A stretch of DNA of 64,000 nt from Flavobacterium sp. NRK F7. GTDB lineage: Bacteria; Bacteroidota; Bacteroidia; Flavobacteriales; Flavobacteriaceae. The notes under the pieces were generated by a model, which worked only from the letters and a program-made list of their open reading frames with translations, had not been told where the DNA came from and searched no databases. Location: positions 2,433,085 to 2,497,084 of the forward strand of contig NZ_JAMXLB010000001.1 of NCBI RefSeq assembly GCF_024054195.1, given 5' to 3'. The position numbers were made by a program, and so were the translations under genes. This document shows positions 16,640 to 25,393 of this stretch, piece by piece; the first letter of the stretch is position 1, and every line of letters begins with the position of its first letter.

Positions 16640-16884
16640 CTATGATTGGTCTAAAACGAGTTATCTTTTGTAAAAATCTTTTGAAATGATATGTAATTTT
16701 AAGGATTGGGCACTTTAAAATAGATATTTCAATAATGGGAGTAAAAATACATATTTTTTTACATTGTAGTTTCTGTTTCTAAATTAGCTATCCATAGTAT
16801 TTTTGAAATGCTTATTTTTAATTTACAAATTTGGGTAATAAAATGTAAGAATACATACTATATTAAAAATTAAAAAAATAAACC

Positions 16885-18198
16885 ATGAAAAAATTTAAAA
16901 AGACCAGTTATTTATGTCTGCTTCTCCTTGTTTTATTTTCTTGTACCAATGAAGCTACTTATGATCAAAATTTTTCTAACGAAAATTTAAAGAGTAATGA
17001 GACAAATAATGTAAATAGACTGATGTCAAGAACTGCTTTACCTAGGTATTCTAATGATAAACTTATTGTAAGGTTTGCGCCAGGTGTGGCAGACAGTATT
17101 AAAGCCGATTTAAGAGACATTCACGGTGTAACCAACTTTAAACTCTGTGAACATTGTAGTGATGATACGATTGAACTTTGGATGTTTGGGAATGGCATTA
17201 ATATTGAACCAAAAAAATCGGCTATTGAACAAGGAAGCGGTGGTGGAGTTGAAGCCATTGTAGATGTTGATTATGAGTTTACCTTTGGTATCGATTTAAA
17301 TAATCCTGATTTAGGCACTGCTAATGATTATAATTATCATTCGTATATTAAATCAGTAAACGACGGTGTTACTATTGCTGTTTTAGATACGGGTATTGCA
17401 CCTACAATTGGTGGAGCTGATAATGCAGTTTTTACGACACCATTTCTTTATAATGCAGATGGAGATGGCAATCCTTCGATTCTTTCTGGATGGGATTTTG
17501 TCAATCATGATCACAACACTTTTGATGATAATAATGGGCGTCATGGAACTGTAGTTTCTTCTATAATTACAAGTATTTTAAATGAAAGCGCTTCTGCTAT
17601 TCCACATCAAATTATGCCTTTGAAAGTTTGTGATCAATATGGAAAAGCGAGTTATTTTGATTTTCTATGTGCTACAAATTTTGGTCTTGAGCATGCCGAC
17701 ATTTTACAAATGAGTTTAGGTTGGTATGATGATGGATTTGGTGATTTTTTAAATACTATAATTTCATCTTTAATTAATGAAAATCCAGAAGTAATAATTG
17801 TTACTTCAGCCGGAAATCAGCAAAATAACAATGATATTTTACCTCATTATCCTTCGGGTTATACCCATGATAATATTATTGCCGTTGCAGCAGCGAATAA
17901 GTATGCCAATGAAACTATTTATTTTGGCACATCTAATATTGCCAATTTTTCTAATTATGGATTAGAAAGTGTAGATGTTTTTTCAAGAGGAGAAAATATT
18001 CCATTTCTAGGTTATGGAATGAGCGGAACATCCTTTGCGGCACCATTTGTAACAGGAGTAATTGCAAGAAATAAATATGAACATCCAGGATTGAGTACAG
18101 CTGAATTATTATTTCAGGTAATTAATTCAGGGATTGTTTGTCCGACAAGTTTTGATACCGCTAAGAAAGTGAAATTTAATAAAATTATTCTTCCTTAG
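16885..18198 (+). CDS. Subtilisin-like (S8) protease lipoprotein
   Basis: 437 residues. A hydrophobic signal ends in lipobox LFSC (about Cys20). Residues about 55-140 form a prodomain-like region (YSNDKLIVRFAPGVADSIK), and the S8 domain follows. The catalytic set is complete: Asp168 in VLDTGI, His220 in GRHGT, oxyanion Asn311 in SAGN, and Ser383 in GMSGTSFAAP. The end (AKKVKFNKIILP) has no sorting domain, so it should stay as a lipoprotein. It is divergent from the ECF sigma operon and followed by a TPR-CHAT gene, suggesting a role in activating or processing a neighbouring product. Confidence 0.92.
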   Translation: MKKFKKTSYLCLLLLVLFSCTNEATYDQNFSNENLKSNETNNVNRLMSRTALPRYSNDKLIVRFAPGVADSIKADLRDIHGVTNFKLCEHCSDDTIELWMFGNGINIEPKKSAIEQGSGGGVEAIVDVDYEFTFGIDLNNPDLGTANDYNYHSYIKSVNDGVTIAVLDTGIAPTIGGADNAVFTTPFLYNADGDGNPSILSGWDFVNHDHNTFDDNNGRHGTVVSSIITSILNESASAIPHQIMPLKVCDQYGKASYFDFLCATNFGLEHADILQMSLGWYDDGFGDFLNTIISSLINENPEVIIVTSAGNQQNNNDILPHYPSGYTHDNIIAVAAANKYANETIYFGTSNIANFSNYGLESVDVFSRGENIPFLGYGMSGTSFAAPFVTGVIARNKYEHPGLSTAELLFQVINSGIVCPTSFDTAKKVKFNKIILP

Positions 18199-18212
18199 AT
18201 TTAAACTCATTT

Positions 18213-18265
18213 AAAAAAACAAGCAAAAAATATGAAGTAGAATCCTAATTTTTGCTTGTTTTTTT
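18213..18265 (+). terminator. Hairpin terminator between the S8 and CHAT genes
   Basis: A 17-base A-rich arm containing ACAAGC (18213-18229) pairs with its complement at 18249-18265, which ends in T7. It would stop or reduce transcription from the S8 gene into the CHAT gene. Confidence 0.8.
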
Positions 18266-18273
18266 ATATTTTC

Positions 18274-21048
18274 ATGGCAAAAAATGTCATGTCTCTTTTT
18301 GTAAAATGCTTTTGTTGCATTCTATTGTTTACTGTTTCAGCTGCTTTTTCTCAAGAACATTTAGCGCTTCAAATTGATGCCATTCTACAGCAAGATAAAA
18401 ATGTGAAGCAAATGAATAATGGAGTCGTTTTAGAACAGCTTTTAGAACTATTATCCCATCAAGAAAAAAGAAGTGTCACAGCTGAAATGGGGCAACTTTA
18501 TGCAGCTATTGGAAAATATTATTATAAAACAAATTCCAATAATAAAGCCATTTTATACTTAAAGAAAGCAATAGATATCCAAAAAAAATACAAAAAGCAT
18601 TCTTTAGAAGTTTTAAATAAAACTAGAAATAATTTAGCATGGATTTATTCTTACGAAGGTCTTGAAAAAAAACGTTATGAGGTGCTTCAGGAGATCCTTT
18701 CCGATAAAGGAAATGATAAATACACCTTTAATGCAGGAATTGATAGTGCTGTTATTGAAGCAAATACAGGTGATTTTTATTCAGGTTTGAGTAGGTTAAA
18801 CCTATTACTAACAAAATTTAATGGCTATGATATCGATAAAGAGTTGCAATTGCGAATGGTAATTGTGGGTATCTATGGAAAAATGTATGAAAATGCCTTT
18901 CTTTCCAAAAAATCTTCAGATTTAGAAATTATTAAAAAGCATCAGGAACGAATTGAAAAAGAATTTGAAAGTAGCAATTTGCCTTATTCTTTTTTATATG
19001 CAGCATACAATAATATTGCAAACGTATACGAAGCCTTTGATAATGATAGCGAAGCATTAGAGTTGTACCAAAAAGTGGCCCTTTTTTATGCAAAAGAAGA
19101 AGCACTTTCGGAACAAGTAAGCGCTCTAAATAACATGGGGTATTTGTATGCTAAACAAGGAAAACATAAGGAAGCAACTACCTGTTATAAAAAAGTTTTG
19201 TCTCAATCAGTTGATAAAGTCCAAAAAGCTACTGCCTATGATAATATGGGGTATTTTTTACAAAATAATAGTGCATCAGAAAAATTGACCTACTTTCAAA
19301 AAGCAATACAAGTACTACTAGATAAACCTGAATCGGATTTTCAAATTCCTAACTTACAAACCATTAGAGACTCTAACTATGAGCAAGAAGCATTAATTTT
19401 TTTAGTGGATTTAGCGTTTCATTATGTAGCTACCTTTAAAGAGAGTAAAAAAACAGAATATTTGGATTTGGCAAAGGCAACACTGTATCGAATTGATGAA
19501 TTGGTTTCTCTTTTACGATATGAAAGCAATTCGGAACAATCTAAATTATTTTGGATTGAAAAAGGAGTCAATACTTATTTGTTAGCAGTTGAAGTTTGCT
19601 ACTTATTAAACCAACCCGATGACGCATTTTATTTTATGGAGAAAAATAAAGCATTATTACTTCAAGAAAATATCAAAAATTTACAAGCCAAGTTAGCTTT
19701 TGAAATTCCAAAAGAACTATTAGAAAAAGAATACAAATTGCATTATGAATGGATGGTTTTAGATAAACTGTTTCAACAAAACACAACAGATATATCTCTT
19801 CAAAAACAATTGACTTCAAAAGCAAATGAATTCAAACTATTTATGGATAAAATGCAACGAAATTATCCAAAATACGTGCAATTAAAAAAAGAAACGGAAA
19901 CGATATCTTTAGAAAAAATAAAAGCTTTACACAATCATTCTAATACCTCTTTTATTACTTACATTTTAAATGATAAAGATGGGTATGGCATTTTTTATTC
20001 CGAACAAGAAACATATTTTTTTAAAATAAATAAGGTTTCTAATTTGCAAAAAAAAATACAGTCTTTAAAAGATTACCAAAAACAGTCTCTTTTAAATAAA
20101 GCTGTAATTGCAGATTATAGAAAAGTTGCATTTGAAGTGTTTAACGCTTTATTTCCTTTTAAAAATGCTGTAGAAAAAATTAATACTAAGAATCTTATTA
20201 TTGTTCCAGATGATACTTTATTGAACTTTCCTTTTGAAGCATTAGTAGTAAGTGCTAACGATAAATTATCAGAAAGTTATTTAATTCAAAAAACAGCAAT
20301 TTCTTATTTACAATCTTTTTCTGTTTTTGAAAGAATAAAGGTTAAAAAGAATAGTCCTTCTAAAAAAATATTATTTATGGCTCCCTCACAGTTTAAGGAA
20401 GCGAGTTTAGCACCATTGCAACTTTCAAATGAAATGATTGCAAAATTAAAGGGATATAATTCAACAACAATTTATACTGAAAATAATGCTTCCAAGATAA
20501 ATTTTTATAATAATAGTGGGACTTATGAAATAATACATTTAAGCACGCATGCTGGAGTTGATTCTTTATCACATACACCTTGGATTTCTTTTCAAAATGA
20601 AAAAGTATCTTTATATGAACTGTATGGAATTGAAAATCAAGCAGAATTAGTGCTACTGGATGCTTGTAAAACTAATGAAGGCTTGTTTGCTTCTGGTGAA
20701 GGGATTATGAATTTATCGAGAGCTTTTTTTAATAACGGTTCCCAAAGTGTATTGGCATCCTTATGGAATGTAAATGAAAAATCAGGGAATGAAATTATTG
20801 AAAACTTTTACAACGAATTAGCATTAGGTCAGTCTAAATCAAAAGCATTACAATTGGCTAAAATAAAGTATTTAAAGAAACATCAATCGTATGAATCGTT
20901 ACCTTATTATTGGGCATCTTTCACACTTACTGGAAGTACAAACCCAATTCATTTAGTTACAACCAATTATGTTGTTTATGCTTGTTTATTTATAGCTATT
21001 TTACTTGTTGGACTATTTATTTGGTTTAAAAAAAGAAAAAATAGGTAG
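18274..21048 (+). CDS. TPR-CHAT (caspase-like) protein with signal peptide and C-terminal membrane anchor
   Basis: I start it at ATG 18274 (924 residues); ATG 18289 is also possible. A TTG at 18256 is unlikely because it lies inside the terminator stem. A signal peptide (VKCFCCILLFTVSAAFSQ) leads to TPR helices (NNIANVYEAFDNDSEALELYQ; NNMGYLYAKQGKHKEATTCY), a helical linker and a CHAT domain from about 640. The caspase-like dyad is present: His759 in HLSTHAG and Cys798 in LLDACKT, with GEGIMNLSRAFF and ASLWNV as usual. A last span (about 893-915) precedes KKRKNR, so the protease domain should face the periplasm. CHAT proteases cleave partner proteins; the target here is unknown. Confidence 0.88.
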   Translation: MAKNVMSLFVKCFCCILLFTVSAAFSQEHLALQIDAILQQDKNVKQMNNGVVLEQLLELLSHQEKRSVTAEMGQLYAAIGKYYYKTNSNNKAILYLKKAIDIQKKYKKHSLEVLNKTRNNLAWIYSYEGLEKKRYEVLQEILSDKGNDKYTFNAGIDSAVIEANTGDFYSGLSRLNLLLTKFNGYDIDKELQLRMVIVGIYGKMYENAFLSKKSSDLEIIKKHQERIEKEFESSNLPYSFLYAAYNNIANVYEAFDNDSEALELYQKVALFYAKEEALSEQVSALNNMGYLYAKQGKHKEATTCYKKVLSQSVDKVQKATAYDNMGYFLQNNSASEKLTYFQKAIQVLLDKPESDFQIPNLQTIRDSNYEQEALIFLVDLAFHYVATFKESKKTEYLDLAKATLYRIDELVSLLRYESNSEQSKLFWIEKGVNTYLLAVEVCYLLNQPDDAFYFMEKNKALLLQENIKNLQAKLAFEIPKELLEKEYKLHYEWMVLDKLFQQNTTDISLQKQLTSKANEFKLFMDKMQRNYPKYVQLKKETETISLEKIKALHNHSNTSFITYILNDKDGYGIFYSEQETYFFKINKVSNLQKKIQSLKDYQKQSLLNKAVIADYRKVAFEVFNALFPFKNAVEKINTKNLIIVPDDTLLNFPFEALVVSANDKLSESYLIQKTAISYLQSFSVFERIKVKKNSPSKKILFMAPSQFKEASLAPLQLSNEMIAKLKGYNSTTIYTENNASKINFYNNSGTYEIIHLSTHAGVDSLSHTPWISFQNEKVSLYELYGIENQAELVLLDACKTNEGLFASGEGIMNLSRAFFNNGSQSVLASLWNVNEKSGNEIIENFYNELALGQSKSKALQLAKIKYLKKHQSYESLPYYWASFTLTGSTNPIHLVTTNYVVYACLFIAILLVGLFIWFKKRKNR

Positions 21049-21074
21049 TCTCAACACCATAACTACTACAATTG

Positions 21075-21108
21075 AACCCCAGCTTTTTAAAGACTGGGTT
21101 TTTTTTAT
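21075..21108 (+). terminator. Rho-independent terminator after the CHAT gene
   Basis: CCCAGCTTT and AAAGACTGGG pair with one bulged A around TT, followed by T8. It separates the CHAT gene from the T9SS cargo gene. Confidence 0.8.
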
Positions 21109-21220
21109 ATTTTTTTTGGGTAATGTTTTTTTATAGGGAACACTTATGAGTAGATCGATCAAAAGGTGTAACCCGAAAAACCTATAAAATAGAGTAGGGA
21201 CCAACTTATAAAAATTCAAA

Positions 21221-23131
21221 ATGGAATCTAGAAAAAAACTAAAATTATTATTGCTACTGTGTAGTCTTTTTTTAATCAATATGAATGTGTTTTCTCAAAA
21301 CAGAGAGGAAAGCGAATCAATTGAAATTTCAAAAGAAATGTTTGATAGAATAAAACTTTGGCAAGAAGCAGGAAGAAACCAAAGAGTTCCTTTAGATCAA
21401 TATTTACAAAATTATTACGTTACAAATGATACCGTATCAGTTATTGTAAATAAACTACGAGAAAGTAGTCGATCCAAAAAAACTTCTTGTGGATGTATTA
21501 CTTTAAATGTAAATAGTTCGTATGAAATGGCTCCCGCTTCTGGTGGAGTTTATTACCCTTATGAAGATCAAGGAGGTTTAACCACTTGGGCAAGAACAAA
21601 TATAAATGGAGCGTCTTCAGTGCAAAGATTGTATCTTAATTCTATGGATGGTAATACCGACTATGAATATTCGAATATTATTAACAATCAATCGGGTTCG
21701 ACTACAGCTCATGCTAGAATGTCTTTTAACTATCTGTGTACCAATGGTAGTCTTTTACCTGAAGATTGTGGTTGTGACAAAACCATATATGTAAAATCGG
21801 GTTATTATGGTTATGGATCAGTATATACAGAAGTAGGAGGAATCTTAAACAATCGTTTTTCTAGAGGTTCAGTTGATGACGCGTCTGTTTTAGTTAAAAT
21901 AGATCAATATCAATCTACCACAGATTTAGCTGTTTTAAAAGCGGGTTCGATGTTGGTTTCAAGATGGCAACATGAACAATGGAATCCACAAGCATGGTCC
22001 AATTATCTTAATTTAGCAGCAAGTGTTACAGGTGTAGTTGTGTCGGTCGTTGGAGGAGCTCCATTACCTCCTTTAGGAAATATAGCAGATCAAATAGCAG
22101 CTGCTGCAAACACACCAACCATAATTCAATTAGGTTCAAATGATACTAATGGAACAGCTGAAGGTAATTTTGCAGTAAATTACGATGGTGGAATAACTTT
22201 AAGTCCTAATCATATTGTAACTGTACAAATGGTTTCTAGTACCAGAGTTTTTGCAAAAGGAAATAAAAAATATCGTTCTCATGTAAATCGTACGAGTGAC
22301 TTCTATATTTCAGCGGTATTACCATTTAATGATTCTAATCCAGAGTGTTGTATGGAAAAATATGCAAAATGGGTTAGTGCCTCTTCTGGAGGATATGGCG
22401 TGCAAGCTTATGGGAATACGGGTTTAAGAAATGGAATTTCAAGTCATGTTACGCTTTGGTCACCATGGAATAATTTATTTGATAATAATGGAGACGGAAA
22501 TATTGACATCAATACTTCTATAGGTTATGGTAACAATTCAAAAGAATGTATTGTTTGTGGTCTTGATCCTATTACCGGAATGTCAGTGAGAGCAAACGGA
22601 TTAAATATAAATAGTAATACTAGACCTGCTATTTTTACTTGGAATGGTCAAATGAATGTATCTAATTATGTTCTTTACATTTATAATGCTTCGGGTGTAT
22701 TAATTCATACTATAACTACTAGTTCACCACCAGTTACAGTTAATTTAGCTCCTGGTAATTATAGTTTTAAAGTAAAGGCAAATTGTGAAAATGGAAGTGC
22801 AACTACATCAAGTTTAACTAACTTTGAGGTTAAAGAATTATATGCTGAACAAGATCCTCGAGATTTATCTTTTGGTAAAACAGGAGTTTCTAGTCAACTA
22901 ATTTTATATCCAAATCCAACCACAGAAAATACTGTAATTCAAGTTGATAAATCTGAAAAAATACTTTCTTACACTATCTATGATAACACTGGAATGATTG
23001 TAAAAACTGAAAAAATTACGGGTGATTTTAATGAAAAGTCAATTCCGTTAAGTGATGTAAGAAAAGGTTTTTATCTAATTACAGTTGAAACCAATAAACA
23101 AGTTTACAAAGAGAAATTAATTAAGGAATAA
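21221..23131 (+). CDS. Secreted protein with type IX secretion sorting domain
   Basis: 636 residues. A signal peptide (LLLLLCSLFLINMNVFSQ) leads to a large strand-rich region with Cys pairs (SCGCITL; EDCGCDK; ECCMEK; ECIVCG). A Gly/Ala/Val-rich hydrophobic stretch lies at about 265-300 (VTGVVVSVVGGAPLPPLG). A fibronectin-like segment (PAIFTWNGQMNVSNYVLYIY) follows, then the C-terminal T9SS type A sorting domain (LILYPNPTTENTVIQV ... KGFYLITVETN). It should be exported through type IX secretion. I do not recognise the central domain. Its place after the subtilase and CHAT genes makes it a candidate substrate or effector. Confidence 0.8.
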   Translation: MESRKKLKLLLLLCSLFLINMNVFSQNREESESIEISKEMFDRIKLWQEAGRNQRVPLDQYLQNYYVTNDTVSVIVNKLRESSRSKKTSCGCITLNVNSSYEMAPASGGVYYPYEDQGGLTTWARTNINGASSVQRLYLNSMDGNTDYEYSNIINNQSGSTTAHARMSFNYLCTNGSLLPEDCGCDKTIYVKSGYYGYGSVYTEVGGILNNRFSRGSVDDASVLVKIDQYQSTTDLAVLKAGSMLVSRWQHEQWNPQAWSNYLNLAASVTGVVVSVVGGAPLPPLGNIADQIAAAANTPTIIQLGSNDTNGTAEGNFAVNYDGGITLSPNHIVTVQMVSSTRVFAKGNKKYRSHVNRTSDFYISAVLPFNDSNPECCMEKYAKWVSASSGGYGVQAYGNTGLRNGISSHVTLWSPWNNLFDNNGDGNIDINTSIGYGNNSKECIVCGLDPITGMSVRANGLNINSNTRPAIFTWNGQMNVSNYVLYIYNASGVLIHTITTSSPPVTVNLAPGNYSFKVKANCENGSATTSSLTNFEVKELYAEQDPRDLSFGKTGVSSQLILYPNPTTENTVIQVDKSEKILSYTIYDNTGMIVKTEKITGDFNEKSIPLSDVRKGFYLITVETNKQVYKEKLIKE

Positions 23132-23148
23132 TATTTATAAAATTAGTA

Positions 23149-23186
23149 AAGGTTCGGTTGTTTGTATTATATAGCAACCGAACCTT
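23149..23186 (+). terminator. Hairpin after the T9SS cargo gene
   Basis: AAGGTTCGGTTG and CAACCGAACCTT form a perfect 12-base stem with a 14-base loop. The downstream sequence is only moderately T-rich, so termination strength is uncertain. Confidence 0.65.
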
Positions 23187-23335
23187 CTTATTAAAATTTT
23201 CAACACTCTTATTTTTTTAATATTGACAAAAATTAACTTCTTTAAATTCATATTAAATATTTTTTTAGCAAAAAAAATAGGAATACAATAAAATAAATTC
23301 TGCTAATTTAATATATTTATGCAAAATTTATATAT

Positions 23336-23755
23336 ATGGATGTAATTACGTGTCCTAAATGCAACGGTTCAACTCTTGTAAAAAGTGGTATAATTAAAGA
23401 CAGACAGCGCTATTTATGCAAGTCATGTACCTATTATTTCACGGTAAATAAGTTAGGAAAAAAGATAGATGATTATTATGTTACCAAAGCCTTACAGTTG
23501 TATTTAGAAGGTTTAAGTTTTAGAGAAATAGAAAGAATTATTGGAGTTTCTCATGTATCTATTAGTAATTGGGTGAAAGAATATAAAATAAAAAAGCCAC
23601 CACATCCTAATTATCATCCTAGTTATAAAATATTTAAGCATAATGAATTAGTAGAATATTTAAAAACAAAAGAACAATTATCAGGAGCAGGCATGATTAT
23701 TACCGAGCTGGGAGACAAGTTCATGCTCATAAAATGGGAGCGCTTTAAAGATTAA
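23336..23755 (+). CDS. Zinc-ribbon/HTH protein related to IS1 InsA, probably a regulator
   Basis: 139 residues. The zinc ribbon uses Cys6, Cys9, Cys28 and Cys31 (CPKC ... YLCKSC) with the IS1-type RQRYLCKSC signature, and a helix-turn-helix follows (LSFREIERIIGVSHVSISNWVKEY). The rest (to 139) is short and has no DDE catalytic domain. I see no terminal inverted repeats or target duplication around it, and no InsB frame. It lies just before the porin/symporter/kinase/acs genes. It may be a domesticated transposase-derived regulator of that region; this is inference. Confidence 0.7.
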   Translation: MDVITCPKCNGSTLVKSGIIKDRQRYLCKSCTYYFTVNKLGKKIDDYYVTKALQLYLEGLSFREIERIIGVSHVSISNWVKEYKIKKPPHPNYHPSYKIFKHNELVEYLKTKEQLSGAGMIITELGDKFMLIKWERFKD

Positions 23756-23851
23756 CTATACTACTTTACGCTTATATATATATTTTTTTATTCTACAGAA
23801 AATAATTTCAAAATTTGATTGAACAAATTAACTAAAATCAAATTTTAAATT

Positions 23852-25084
23852 ATGAAAAAAATACTATTTATTATTGGATTACTTTTTTCAGCTTTAACAT
23901 TTTCTCAAGGTTCTCCTGATTATGAAGGCGGACTTAAAGTCAAAATTAATGAAGAAGGTACAAAATACTTTAGAATCATATCTTGGGCACAATTCTGGGC
24001 GCAACATAATTCAGATCGTCCTCTAGACGCTAATGGTAATGAGCAATCTGACTTAAATTTTAGCATTCGTAGAGCTCGTATCTTAATGTATGCTCAAATT
24101 AGTCCAGATTTCTTAATCTTAACGCATTTTGGATTGAATAGCTTAAATGCAGAAAATATGAGCCCGACAGGTACTCGTGATGCTTCACAATTGTTTTTTC
24201 ATGATGTTTGGGCACAATATAGTCTAGGAAAAAATCATGCAATTGGTGGTGGTTTACATTATTGGAATGGTATTTCTCGTTTGAACAATCAAAGCACGTT
24301 AAACATTATGACATTGGATAACCAAAGACAAGCATGGGCAACTTTAGGGTTGTCGGATCAATTCGCTAGACATTTAGGAGTATATATGAAAGGGTCGTTT
24401 GGAAAATTGCAATACCGAGTATCTATTAATGAAGCCGAAACCAATAATCTAGATGTTTCAACACCGGTAAATGACGGACCTGCTTCTTATACTGGAAGAC
24501 GTTTATTAGGATCTAAAGAAGCAGGAAAAGTATATGCTGGTTATTTTGATTATGCCTTTTTTGACTCAGAAAGTAATTTTTTACCCTATAAAGTAGGATC
24601 TTATGTAGGTACTAAAAAAGTATTCAATATTGGCGCTGGTTTCTTTTTACATCCTAGTGGCGCAGTGGTTGCTGATGCTACTGGAAATTTAAGTGGAGAA
24701 GATGTTAGTATTTTTGCAGTAGATGCCTTCTATGACGCACCACTTGGTAGCAAAGGAGGTGCGATTACGGCTTATGCTTTGTACCAAAATGCTGATTATG
24801 GTAAGGATTTCAGATTAGGAACAACCTATGAAACAGGTTCACTAGTACACGGACATTTAGGCTATGTTTTACCCATTCAAACGAAGGCAAAAATCCAACC
24901 TTATTTATCTTATGATTCTAGAAAAATTGATGCAATTGATGATAATGCTTCGCAATTAGGTATTGGTACTAATTTCTATTTAAGTGGTCACAATTCCAAA
25001 CTTACTTTGGAATACCAAACCTTAAAATATGCTGATAATGATGCCATCAATACAATCACTTTACAGGCAATGATTTACTTATAA
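23852..25084 (+). CDS. Outer-membrane porin
   Basis: 410 residues. The signal peptide ends LTFSQG. The body is a run of amphipathic strands with aromatic ends (LNFSIRRARILMYAQISPDF; GKLQYRVSINEAETNN; ITLQAMIYL as last strand), consistent with a 16-strand phosphate-selective-porin-like barrel. It heads the gene group DUF4212-symporter-kinase, so passage of small organic acids across the outer membrane is likely. Specificity is not visible in the sequence. Confidence 0.82.
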   Translation: MKKILFIIGLLFSALTFSQGSPDYEGGLKVKINEEGTKYFRIISWAQFWAQHNSDRPLDANGNEQSDLNFSIRRARILMYAQISPDFLILTHFGLNSLNAENMSPTGTRDASQLFFHDVWAQYSLGKNHAIGGGLHYWNGISRLNNQSTLNIMTLDNQRQAWATLGLSDQFARHLGVYMKGSFGKLQYRVSINEAETNNLDVSTPVNDGPASYTGRRLLGSKEAGKVYAGYFDYAFFDSESNFLPYKVGSYVGTKKVFNIGAGFFLHPSGAVVADATGNLSGEDVSIFAVDAFYDAPLGSKGGAITAYALYQNADYGKDFRLGTTYETGSLVHGHLGYVLPIQTKAKIQPYLSYDSRKIDAIDDNASQLGIGTNFYLSGHNSKLTLEYQTLKYADNDAINTITLQAMIYL

Positions 25085-25105
25085 ATAAACCAAAAAATAA
25101 ATATT

Positions 25106-25366
25106 ATGAGCGAAAAACAAAAACACGCTACTGCGTATTGGAAGGAAAACTTAAAATACCTTCTTATTTTATTAAGTATTTGGTTCGCTGTTTCTTATGG
25201 AGCGGGGATACTCTTTAAAGATGCTTTAAATGAAGTTAAAATTGGTGGGTTTCCTTTAGGATTTTGGTTTGCCCAACAAGGATCAATTTATGTGTTTGTG
25301 ATATTGATTTTTGTATACGTTCGATTAATGAACAAACTCGATAAAAAATTCGGTTTTGACGAATAA
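25106..25366 (+). CDS. DUF4212 small subunit of sodium:solute symporter
   Basis: 86 residues. A charged start is followed by two spans (about 15-35 and 50-75): YLLILLSIWFAVSYGAGILF and FWFAQQGSIYVFVILIFVYVRLM. This is the DUF4212 family, almost always encoded directly before a VC_2705-type symporter, as here (27 bases apart). It probably assists assembly or activity of that transporter. Confidence 0.92.
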   Translation: MSEKQKHATAYWKENLKYLLILLSIWFAVSYGAGILFKDALNEVKIGGFPLGFWFAQQGSIYVFVILIFVYVRLMNKLDKKFGFDE

Positions 25367-25393
25367 TAATTAGTAATCTAAAAATAAAATATC

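Noticed and set aside
16640-16884. Shared ECF sigma -35/-10 promoter motif upstream of the sigma, S8 and T9SS genes
   Set aside because: I saw weak TGTAA words in several places but no consistent spacing or second element, so I do not claim a promoter motif.
18256-21048. CHAT protein as part of a type III-E CRISPR (Craspase) system
   Set aside because: No cas genes, crRNA array or Csx30-like gene is present, and this protein has a signal peptide and membrane anchor, so it is not cytoplasmic.
23336-23755. Possible intact IS1 element
   Set aside because: Only the InsA-like zinc ribbon and HTH are present. There is no DDE domain, no InsB frame, and I see no terminal inverted repeats or target duplication around it.
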